Source: Pedosphaera sp. (lineage in GTDB: Bacteria; Verrucomicrobiota; Verrucomicrobiae; Limisphaerales; Pedosphaeraceae). Taken from it: a stretch of DNA of 6,146 bases. The stretch covers positions 1-6,146 of the forward strand of contig JAQGPB010000200.1 of assembly GCA_028293265.1 (NCBI GenBank), read 5' to 3'. Below, piece after piece: positions 1-5,245 of the stretch. The notes beneath the pieces were generated by a model. That model saw only the letters and a list, made by a program, of their open reading frames with translations, was not told where the DNA came from and did not search any database. Position numbers and translations under genes: made by a program. The number at the start of each line of letters is the position of its first letter. Position 1 is the stretch's first letter.

Positions 1-887
1 TCCTCCTGCCAGGGCAGCCAATGCATCACCGATGAAAACGTCGCATCCCGATTATCCAGTTGATCCAGCCACGCGCTGGCCCGCCGGTCCTGGTAACGCG
101 GCTCCGACCAATTCCCGGCCATCAAGAAAACCGTGGTCCCGACTGCGACCGCCGTCACCCCCAAGCCGATAAGCGCCGCAAATTTAAATTTGCTCCAGGC
201 AAGGAACTTCAGCGCATTGCTGGTCAACGCCCCCGCTGAAGTGGTCACCGCGCCGCCATGCAAGGCCGCCGCCGTCGCCGCAACCATCCCAGCCGGAGCC
301 GCCTGCACCGCATTCACCGAAAGGAGAGCTGTCAATGCCACCGCCGACAACACCACCCCTTTCTTCGAGCAAAAAGAGCGCAATTTTTCCACCGCGCGCG
401 CCAGCCTCTTTTGCGCCGCCGCCTCGTTGATGCCCAGGGCCGCCCCCACATCCTTGGCCGTCTTGTTCTCGAAGTAGCGCAAAACCAAGGCGTTGCGGTC
501 TGTCGCGCCAAGCTGCAACATCGCCTGGTCCAGAATCGGTGAAAGCTGCTCCCAGATTGATTCGGTTGGTTCACTTTGCATGTGTGCCGCCTCCTGTTCC
601 CTTTCCCGCCGCCGGATTTCAGTTCGTAAAGCCCGGGCTGCGACAAATTGCGTTGTCCGATAAAGCCAGCCCGGTAAAATCGTTCCGTTCCCGAGACTGC
701 CTGCCTTCCTGGCCAGAATGATGAAAGTCGTCTGCGTCACTTCCCTGGCCAGATCAGGGTCCCGCACCTGTCGCAAAGCCGTTGAATAGACGAGGTTTAA
801 GTGCCTGTTCAGCAGGGTTTCAAACGCGGCGTCTGAGCCTTGTGCCACATACGCCTGCAACAACTGCATATCGTCCATCAACAGCAT
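1..887 (-). CDS. ECF-type RNA polymerase sigma-70 factor with membrane-spanning C-terminal extension (partial, C-terminus off the window)
   Basis: This is the N-terminal 295 codons of a sigma factor read leftward; no stop occurs before base 1. Residues about 7-90 fit sigma region 2: a DPDLAREVTQTTF segment, then ILARKAGSL and the LPGWLYRT motif (Trp74). Residues about 110-175 fit region 4, with a helix-turn-helix around 143-171 (KTAKDVGAALGINEAAAQKR). The protein then continues far beyond a normal ECF sigma. A hydrophobic Ala/Val-rich stretch covers 177-193, a low-complexity Ala/Gly/Thr stretch follows, and a convincing transmembrane helix lies at about 236-258, followed by a polar segment with WSEPRYQDRRA. 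This suggests a membrane-anchored sigma factor, perhaps carrying its own sensor or anti-sigma-like part. In-frame Met4 and Met7 are alternative starts. An AAGGG sits only 2 bases before Met1 and 11 before Met4, so the start is uncertain. The sigma assignment is firm; the role of the extension is inference. Confidence 0.9.
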   Translation of the reverse strand, partial: MLLMDDMQLLQAYVAQGSDAAFETLLNRHLNLVYSTALRQVRDPDLAREVTQTTFIILARKAGSLGNGTILPGWLYRTTQFVAARALRTEIRRREREQEAAHMQSEPTESIWEQLSPILDQAMLQLGATDRNALVLRYFENKTAKDVGAALGINEAAAQKRLARAVEKLRSFCSKKGVVLSAVALTALLSVNAVQAAPAGMVAATAAALHGGAVTTSAGALTSNALKFLAWSKFKFAALIGLGVTAVAVGTTVFLMAGNWSEPRYQDRRASAWLDQLDNRDATFSSVMHWLPWQE

Positions 888-898
888 TACCCTTGTAT

Positions 899-980
899 AT
901 ATATCCCCGCCCGTCCCAAAAACAGACAATAAAATTTATGTAAAATAAATTGTCCGGTTTCCTGTCCGACGGGGATATAT
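899..980. repeat. 82-bp imperfect palindrome upstream of the sigma factor gene
   Basis: The outer arms are a perfect 11-bp inverted repeat, ATATATCCCCG at 899-909 and CGGGGATATAT at 970-980. A second perfect pair, GACAAT at 925-930 and ATTGTC at 949-954, shares exactly the same centre (939.5). The 15-bp stretches between outer and inner arms match at about half their positions when folded, and the A+T-rich core also partly folds. The left arm ends 11 bp before the sigma factor start codon, so the element lies in its promoter or 5' untranslated region. It could be an operator or autoregulatory site, a 5' UTR hairpin, or a small non-autonomous inverted-repeat element. No clear target-site duplication is visible. 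Confidence 0.7.
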
Positions 981-1129
981 CAATGAAATCTTTCAGCAGG
1001 CGCCAAGGGGGTAACCAGAAACGGCCCTGAAACACCGTTTAGGCAGAAGCGGGAGCAAGAAGCCACCCGAAAAGATTTCGCGCCTTGAACCTCGGAATCG
1101 CCCGTGTTGTCGCGGTTCCCGTAGTTCCT

Positions 1130-1153
1130 CCCTCGCCCCGAAAGGGGCGGGGG
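1130..1153. repeat. GC-rich hairpin with GAAA tetraloop
   Basis: Bases 1130-1139 pair with 1144-1153 to form a 10-bp stem (one G-U pair at 1133/1150) closed by GAAA on the plus strand, a GNRA-type loop. No T-run follows on either strand, so it is not a standard intrinsic terminator. It sits downstream of the minus-strand beta-helix gene, where it could still stabilise or end that transcript, or it may be part of an interspersed repeat. Confidence 0.5.
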
Positions 1154-1184
1154 TTGGCGCGAGGCCCTTTTCCGTTCCCCCCCA

Positions 1185-1228
<44 letters not shown>

Positions 1229-1306
1229 TCCCGCTTCTCCGTTCCAATCGGTCCTTCGATCACCACTGTCTGTCCAGAAGCACTTTGATGTTCCCTTTCC
1301 TCATTT

Positions 1307-1993
1307 TTAATTTTTAATTCTCCGAGCGACCTCCACCCCCGCCTGATTCTTAACAATCGAATTCGCCGGCAAGACGCCCCGCCAGTTGGTGCATGGATAA
1401 ATTACCGACCCCCGCCCGATGATGCTCCCCGGATTCAAGACCGAATTGCACCCGATGTCCGTATGGTCCCCCAGCAAAGCCCCGAACTTCCGCAACCCCG
1501 TGTCGAACGGCGCGTTATCCTTCAACACTTTCACATTGCCCGCCATCAGCTTGACATTGGAAATCTTCACCCCCGCCCCCAGGTGCGCCTTGTAGCCGAG
1601 GATCGAATCTCCCACATAGCTGAAATGCGGCACCACGCTGTGGTTGAACAGCAGCGAATGCTTGAACTCGCACGCATTCCCCACCACGCAATGGTCCCCG
1701 ATTATCACATGCTCGCGGATATAGGCATTGTGGCGGATCTCGCAGTTTCGCCCGATGATCGCCGGCCCCTTGATCATCGCGCCATCCTCGATCACCGTCC
1801 CCTCGCCGATGAACACATTCTCTCCGATGAACACCCGCGCCCGGTCATGGCTGTGCGGCTTCGGCTGCACCTTTGCCTCGATATACGCCTTGAGCTTCTT
1901 CAACGCATCCCAGGCAAACTCACAATCTGCAAACAACGCAGCATGCTCCGTCTGCCCCAAATCAAACAAATCGCCCGGCTTGAACATAGACAT
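1307..1993 (-). CDS. Left-handed beta-helix (hexapeptide-repeat) acyltransferase-like protein, GlmU C-domain type
   Basis: This 228-residue protein has a short helical N-terminal part (1-50). Imperfect hexapeptide repeats then run from about 53 to 205 with the expected I/V-G periodicity (VFIGENVFIGEGTVIEDG, IIGRNCEIR, HVIIGDHCVVGN). Residues 107-146 resemble the acetyltransferase domain of GlmU: NACEFKHS, then PHFSYVGD, where His123 falls at the position of the catalytic His in GlmU's HLSYxGD motif, followed by HLGAGVKISN. No N-terminal nucleotidyltransferase domain is present; GlmU is roughly twice as long. The likely activity is therefore acyl transfer to a sugar or sugar-nucleotide in the cytoplasm, probably as a trimer; the substrate is unknown. 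Such proteins are often named UDP-N-acetylglucosamine pyrophosphorylase-like by similarity. The start at 1991-1993 has no clear Shine-Dalgarno site; a second Met lies two codons in. No partner gene is adjacent. Confidence 0.88.
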   Translation of the reverse strand: MSMFKPGDLFDLGQTEHAALFADCEFAWDALKKLKAYIEAKVQPKPHSHDRARVFIGENVFIGEGTVIEDGAMIKGPAIIGRNCEIRHNAYIREHVIIGDHCVVGNACEFKHSLLFNHSVVPHFSYVGDSILGYKAHLGAGVKISNVKLMAGNVKVLKDNAPFDTGLRKFGALLGDHTDIGCNSVLNPGSIIGRGSVIYPCTNWRGVLPANSIVKNQAGVEVARRIKN

Positions 1994-2054
1994 GATGCGA
2001 GCAAATTACGCGAAACCGCCCCGCCCGCAATCCATTATTGAACTTGTCTGGCGT

Positions 2055-2125
2055 CGAGCCTCCGGCTCGGCAGCGTTAAAGCGAATGTAACCAGGCCTCC
2101 GGCGGAGCGCGGGCCTCCGACCCGC
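2055..2125. repeat. Cluster of three GCCTCCG-core inverted repeats
   Basis: GCCTCCG occurs at 2058-2064, 2095-2101 and 2113-2119. The first lies in a perfect stem, CGAGCC / GGCTCG (2055-2060 and 2064-2069) around TCC. The third lies in GCGGG / CCCGC (2109-2113 and 2121-2125). The middle copy can form GCC-TCC-GGC, or alternatively CTCC-GGC-GGAG (2097-2107). The core stays fixed while the flanking arms differ and remain complementary. No T-run follows, so a terminator is not obvious. Confidence 0.6.
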
Positions 2126-2200
2126 AGCAACGTGCAAAGGATTGACGCGTATGAGAAACCCGGCGCGTCGCGGCCAGCCCATGTTCCTGAGGCTTCCCGC

Positions 2201-2205
2201 GAGGG
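2201..2205 (+). promoter_or_regulatory. Candidate ribosome binding site (GAGGG) for the 2215 gene
   Basis: GAGGG ends 9 bases before the ATG at 2215 and is the main support for that start. A stronger-looking GGAGGTG at 2236-2242 lies 20 bases before the alternative ATG at 2263, which is too far for normal use. Confidence 0.4.
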
Positions 2206-2214
2206 TTTGACAGA

Positions 2215-2601
2215 ATGGTCGAAGTGAAGTTCCTTGGAGGTGGTCAAGCCATTTTACAAACCATGAATAACACCGACATTGTTTATTGGCTTACGTGGCT
2301 GAATGCCGGCTGCTGGGGCGTTTGTTTTTGGTGGATGCACCGCATCTCATCCCGGCAGGATGCACTGCTCAACCAGCTTAAAACCCAGGCCCGCCGCATC
2401 GAAACCCTTTCCAAGGAAGAACATGCCTTGATCAAGGAAGTTCACCCTCAGGTCGGGGAACTCGTGGAAGGCATGCAGGAAGTCGTTGATTCCGTCCGCG
2501 AAAACGAGGAAAATAAGCCCGCCGGCGGCGGCGGGAACAATCACCGTCACTCGCCTGACCCGGCGACCCCAGTCAGAAAAAAAACCAACCAAAAACCATG
2601 A
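2215..2601 (+). CDS. Small single-pass membrane protein with cytoplasmic or periplasmic coiled coil, function unknown
   Basis: I do not recognise a named family. With the start at 2215 the protein has 128 residues. A Trp-rich transmembrane helix covers about 22-41 (IVYWLTWLNAGCWGVCFWWM). Residues 45-98 are heptad-like and charged, consistent with a coiled coil (SSRQDALLNQL, ETLSKEEHALIKEV). A flexible Gly/Asn/Pro/Lys tail closes the protein. An alternative start at 2263 would put the helix at the very N-terminus (112 residues). The sequence from MNNTDIVYWL onward looks the more protein-like, but the better-spaced ribosome site favours 2215. The stop overlaps the ATG of the next gene by four bases (ATGA), so the two are probably translationally coupled. 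An envelope-associated role with the downstream lipoprotein is inference. Confidence 0.72.
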   Translation: MVEVKFLGGGQAILQTMNNTDIVYWLTWLNAGCWGVCFWWMHRISSRQDALLNQLKTQARRIETLSKEEHALIKEVHPQVGELVEGMQEVVDSVRENEENKPAGGGGNNHRHSPDPATPVRKKTNQKP

Positions 2602-2789
2602 AACCCCTCAAAAGACATTCCCCTTGGATTGCCATGGCCTTGAGCCTGATGTTTATCAATGGCTGCGCGACCCGAGACCATTCCACCACCAACACCAGCG
2701 ACCAGCCCTGGGACCGCCCGTTGCAAAATGACCAGCCTAGTTTTAAGCCGGCCGGCGACCCTGCCAACCCCGGAGCGCCCAGGCCATAG
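2598..2789 (+). CDS. Small predicted lipoprotein
   Basis: This 63-residue product begins MKPLKRH, continues with a hydrophobic signal segment (residues 10-20), and has a lipobox-like Ile20-Asn21-Gly22-Cys23, so it should be exported and lipidated at Cys23. Asn at -2 is unusual but tolerable. The remaining 40 residues are polar and rich in Pro, Asp, Asn and Thr, with no cysteine and little predicted structure. Its ATG overlaps the upstream stop (ATGA at 2598-2601). It therefore lies in one operon with the coiled-coil membrane protein and may be made with it as a pair. No family is recognised; being a lipoprotein is much better supported than any function. Confidence 0.7.
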   Translation: MKPLKRHSPWIAMALSLMFINGCATRDHSTTNTSDQPWDRPLQNDQPSFKPAGDPANPGAPRP

Positions 2790-3151
2790 TTCGCACCCGC
2801 ACCCCGCTTGATTCAGCGCGGTCGCAAGTGAACGCGACACCCTGGTCGTGCCGTCATAAGTTTGTTCGCCTCCAAGGGCTTTGACCCGGCTGCGAATCCT
2901 TGGCTCCGCATATTTTGCCCGCACTCTGCTCCCTCAGTTATCTCCTGTTAAATTGCTTGTTTCACGAAAATCCACTTTCCTATTGCGTCATTCTTGCAAT
3001 TGATCCTCTTCAAAGAAATATCCAGTAGGGTGAATCCCCCCGTGTCGAACTCCCCCTGGTTGTGGAATGTTTCTTTAAGCAAGCCGATGGTGTGATCACC
3101 AAACAAACGAACAATTCAACATCGAATTGTATCCAAAAAATAGGAACCCAA
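2790..3151. other. Intergenic region of about 360 bp without a supported gene
   Basis: No gene is supported. The frame at 2547-2924 on the minus strand overlaps the 2215/2598 operon and has no motif. Near the right end are a perfect 8-bp palindrome, GTGATCAC (3092-3099), and the 7-bp inverted repeat at 3111-3130. The promoter of the 3152 gene should lie in the right half, but I see no convincing -35/-10 pair. Confidence 0.5.
3111..3130 (+). promoter_or_regulatory. Inverted repeat just upstream of the His/Asp-rich lipoprotein gene
   Basis: ACAATTC (3111-3117) and GAATTGT (3124-3130) are perfect 7-bp arms around a 6-base loop, ending 21 bases before the start codon at 3152. It may be a regulator-binding site or a 5' UTR hairpin. 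It is A+T-rich and not followed by a T-run, so a terminator is unlikely. Confidence 0.45.
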
Positions 3152-3322
3152 ATGAAAAAACTACTGTATGTACTGGCAGTCATCGCCTTGCTCTCCAACA
3201 CCGGCTGTGTTTTCCGTGATGATCGCGGCGGCGAAGGCATACGGCACGACGAAGACCGGGGTCACGTTGAACATGACGACCATTTTAGAGATCATGACCG
3301 GGGCGATGACGACCATCGTTAG
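3152..3322 (+). CDS. Tiny His/Asp-rich predicted lipoprotein
   Basis: The chosen start is the ATG at 3152, preceded by AGGA with a 6-base gap. It gives a clean signal peptide, MKKLLYVLAVIALLSNTGC; a longer frame from 3062 would bury this signal inside the protein. Cys19 is the likely lipidation site (Asn16-Thr17-Gly18-Cys19; Asn at -3 is atypical). The mature tail of about 36 residues carries roughly six His, fourteen Asp/Glu and seven Arg, in runs such as HDEDRGHVEHDDHFRDHDR. Such a composition could bind divalent metal or act as a charged surface tether; this is inference from composition alone. At 56 residues it is short, but signal, ribosome site and lipobox agree. It appears to stand alone. 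Confidence 0.68.
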   Translation: MKKLLYVLAVIALLSNTGCVFRDDRGGEGIRHDEDRGHVEHDDHFRDHDRGDDDHR

Positions 3323-3332
3323 CACGCTGTAG

Positions 3333-3378
3333 CGCACACTTTCCAGTGTGCGGGTTCTGGCGGCTTTCCAGCCGCCAG
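3333..3378 (+). repeat. Twin hairpins sharing a CTTTCCAG core with different arms
   Basis: Hairpin 1 has CGCACACT (3333-3340) and AGTGTGCG (3345-3352) around TTCC. Hairpin 2 has CTGGCGGCT (3357-3365) and AGCCGCCAG (3370-3378) around TTCC. Only GGTT separates them. Stems are perfect (8 and 9 bp) and both loops read TTCC with CT/AG closing pairs, while the outer arms are unrelated. The first stem begins 11 bases after the lipoprotein stop, so the pair could end or protect that transcript, but no T-run follows the second stem. Confidence 0.75.
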
Positions 3379-3788
3379 TGGCGAATATGCTGTTAGGTTG
3401 CACCCTTCAAACTCGTAGCGCGAATGGTTTGCTTGCTTTAAAACCAACCCGTGCTATCCTTCTCGTGCTGTTCTTTGAAACGCGGCAGCCGAATGGCTGA
3501 GGGTTGGTGGTCGAGGGAAAAGGGAACAACGTGGCATTGCGCTTCGTTTTCCCCATGCTTCCAGTCCGAAATGACCTCCATGTTAAAGAAAAGCCCGCCC
3601 ACAAAGCCAACGGTCGCTTAAGTCCGCGTACGCCCGCCTTCGCCCGCTTACTGGTACTAATTTGATCAGTTTCGCGCTGAAGCCCGAAACTTTAAACTTT
3701 CCCCCATAAAACCGTTTCGTGTTAGATTCATAGCCGCAATCTTTCCCGCGCCACACAGGCGCTGGCGAAAGTTTCAGATTTGAATTTT
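3379..3788. other. Intergenic region of about 410 bp, likely repeat-derived, no gene
   Basis: No reading frame here is convincing. The minus frame at 3407-3610 is rich in Ser, Arg and Phe, has no motif and looks like translated non-coding DNA. Two inverted repeats occur: CAGCC/GGCTG (3486-3490, 3495-3499) with a GAAT loop, nested inside CCAACCC/GGGTTGG (3444-3450, 3501-3507). The promoter of the reductase-like gene should lie near the right end, but no clear site is seen. Confidence 0.45.
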
Positions 3789-4928
3789 ATGGACCTGACT
3801 AAAACGGCTTACGGAACTTGGAATGGCGGGCGTTACATGCATTTCGGCGAACCGCTCTCCGAGGAGCGCTTCGTCAAAACCATCCAATTCGCCTGGCAAA
3901 AAGGCATCCGCACCTTCATGACCGCGGATGTCTATGGCGCGGGTGCTGCGGATGACATGCTCGGCCGCGCATTGACCGGCTTGCCGTGCGATTCTTATTG
4001 CCTCGTCGGCGCGGTCGGCCACGATTTCTACAAGGGCGAACGCGCCGGTTCCAAGGGTTATCCGCGCTTCACCACCACCCGAACGCCCGCCGAATACGCC
4101 GATTACCTGCGCATGGCCACGGAGAAATCCCTCGCCCGCTGCCGCGCGGACAAGTTCGATCTGCTGCTGCTGCACAACCCCGATTTCACCGGCTACACCA
4201 GCGACAAAGTCTGGAGCGCAATGGAAAAAGTCCAGGACGCCAAGCTCACCGAGCGTCTCGGCGTCGCGCCCGGGCCGGCCAACGGTTTTACGCTCGACCT
4301 GCTTCTTTGCCTGGAACGCTTCGGCCCAATTCTGGATTGGGCAATGATTATTTTGAATCCGCTCGAACCGTGGCCGGGCCGGCTCGTCCTGCCGGCGGCG
4401 GTGCAGCATGACATCAGCCTCATCACCCGCGTGGTGGATTACGGCGGCTTGTTCCACGACGACGTGAAACCGGGACATCAATTCGGCCCGCAAGATCATC
4501 GCACATTTCGCCCGGCGGGTTGGGTCGAGGCCGGCTCGGCCAAGCTGAACCAGTTTCGCGACATCGCGGCGAACCACCATCTGACGATGCTCCAACTCGC
4601 CTGCGCCTGGAACCTTTCTCAACCCGGCGTGAAAAGCGTCATCCCGACCTTGATCCAGGAAGTCGGCGCGAACGCCAAGCCGATTGAAACGAAGGTCGAG
4701 GAATTGGCAGCCCTGCCGGAAGTGACATTGAACGAGGAAGAGCGCGAATTCATGGCTGAAATTGGCGACAACGCCGGCTGCATGGAATTGAAAGGCTCCA
4801 ACCGCGCGCACACCGGCGAAGCTTTGCCCGACCATTGGTCCCTCACGCGCGACCACGAATTGATCGCCAAAAAATGGAACATTGATCCCGACGCAGACCT
4901 CGCTTGCACGCACAAGACGGCGGCGTAG
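3789..4928 (+). CDS. Aldo/keto reductase-fold protein with an altered catalytic tetrad
   Basis: The ATG at 3789 gives 379 residues; a TTG nine bases earlier is possible but less likely. Neither has a good Shine-Dalgarno site. The protein follows the aldo/keto reductase TIM-barrel plan: the FMTADVYGAGAADDMLGRAL segment (43-62) matches the family's FDTAxxYGxGxSExLLGxAL, FDLLLLHNPD (123-132) matches the catalytic-His strand, and SVIPTLIQE lies where the family has its C-terminal cofactor-contact motif. Tyr49 and His129 of the tetrad are present. Met44 occupies the usual Asp position, and Ala75 (CLVGAVG) the usual Lys position; no Lys occurs between residues 39 and 81. At 379 residues it is longer than most members (about 280-340), with an extended C-terminus. 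It may be a cytoplasmic oxidoreductase of a divergent subfamily or a non-redox relative; substrate unknown. It appears to be monocistronic. Confidence 0.88.
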   Translation: MDLTKTAYGTWNGGRYMHFGEPLSEERFVKTIQFAWQKGIRTFMTADVYGAGAADDMLGRALTGLPCDSYCLVGAVGHDFYKGERAGSKGYPRFTTTRTPAEYADYLRMATEKSLARCRADKFDLLLLHNPDFTGYTSDKVWSAMEKVQDAKLTERLGVAPGPANGFTLDLLLCLERFGPILDWAMIILNPLEPWPGRLVLPAAVQHDISLITRVVDYGGLFHDDVKPGHQFGPQDHRTFRPAGWVEAGSAKLNQFRDIAANHHLTMLQLACAWNLSQPGVKSVIPTLIQEVGANAKPIETKVEELAALPEVTLNEEEREFMAEIGDNAGCMELKGSNRAHTGEALPDHWSLTRDHELIAKKWNIDPDADLACTHKTAA

Positions 4929-4983
4929 CGGAATTGCGCAACGGATTTATATTTCAATCTCTTATTCAAGAACTTGCAAACTT

Positions 4984-5004
4984 GAGGTCACAAATCGTGA
5001 CTTC
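4984..5004 (+). promoter_or_regulatory. Candidate operator of the toxin-antitoxin operon (inverted repeat)
   Basis: GAGGTCAC (about 4984-4991) and GTGACTTC (4997-5004) form an inverted repeat with 7 of 8 positions complementary around a 5-base spacer. It ends 52 bases before the antitoxin ATG. Type II antitoxins commonly bind such palindromes to repress their own operon, so this is a plausible autoregulatory site. A TTGCAA at 4974-4979 could be a -35 element, but no good -10 is visible. Function is inferred from position and symmetry. Confidence 0.45.
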
Positions 5005-5056
5005 GTTATGGCGAGACTTCTTGCTTTAGCGGCAAATTTCGGGCATTTTAAGTCGC

Positions 5057-5245
5057 ATGACTGCAAAGGCACATGTTTTGGAATTAATCCAAAAGCTTCC
5101 CGACCAGGTTAGCTACGAAGAAATCGCCCGGGAAGTTGAACTTGTCGCCGGGATTCGCGAGGCGCAGGAACAAATCGCGCGGGGTGAAGGCTTCTCTGCC
5201 GAGGAAGTGCTCAAAGAGATGCCGTCATGGATTTCCAAGTCCTGA
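5057..5245 (+). CDS. Antitoxin of a type II toxin-antitoxin pair (ParD/RelB-like)
   Basis: This 62-residue, acidic, mostly helical protein (AKAHVLELIQKLPDQVSYEE, then EAQEQIARGEGFSAEEVLKE) has the size and C-terminal pattern of small antitoxins: a conserved G-x-(F/x)-S-x-E-E-V turn leading into a helix that would wrap the toxin. The N-terminal part should mediate dimerisation, and in many families DNA binding, though no clear ribbon-helix-helix motif can be assigned. Its last 19 bases overlap the start of the toxin gene, the usual order of antitoxin first with coupled translation. It should neutralise the downstream toxin and probably repress the operon through the palindrome at 4984-5004. 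Family placement rests mainly on the neighbour. Confidence 0.82.
   Translation: MTAKAHVLELIQKLPDQVSYEEIAREVELVAGIREAQEQIARGEGFSAEEVLKEMPSWISKS

Larger units (their letters stand above)
1994..2214. other. Divergent intergenic region with GCCTCCG hairpins
   Basis: This region separates the minus-strand beta-helix gene from the plus-strand 2215 gene, so promoters for both should lie here, but no clear -35/-10 pair stands out. It holds three GCCTCCG cores (2055-2125). No believable gene is seen: the minus frame covering 2035-2247 lacks recognisable motifs and overlaps the next gene. Confidence 0.5.

Noticed and set aside
133..646. Several 60-115 codon frames on both strands within 133-646
   Set aside because: The minus-strand frame that continues to the window edge encodes clear sigma-70 regions 2 and 4; the others are out-of-frame shadows of it.
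983..1030. 15-codon frame starting at ATG 983 beside the palindrome
   Set aside because: Too short, with no ribosome binding site beyond the palindrome arm and no sign of selection; a leader peptide cannot be supported.
1463..2041. 192-codon plus-strand frame opposite the beta-helix gene
   Set aside because: It is antisense to a hexapeptide-repeat gene; its His/Arg-rich periodicity simply mirrors the hexapeptide repeats.
2547..2924. 125-codon minus-strand frame overlapping the lipoprotein gene
   Set aside because: No motif, and it lies opposite two coupled plus-strand genes; its left half is their shadow and its right half is non-coding spacer.
3561..3567. A further CTTCCAG-like word near 3559-3565
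   Set aside because: One T is missing from the core and the flanks are not complementary, so it is not a third member of the hairpin pair.
3774..4913. Long 379-codon open frame on the minus strand opposite the reductase-like gene
   Set aside because: It is the antisense shadow of a gene with clear family motifs on the plus strand; its own translation has no recognisable domain.
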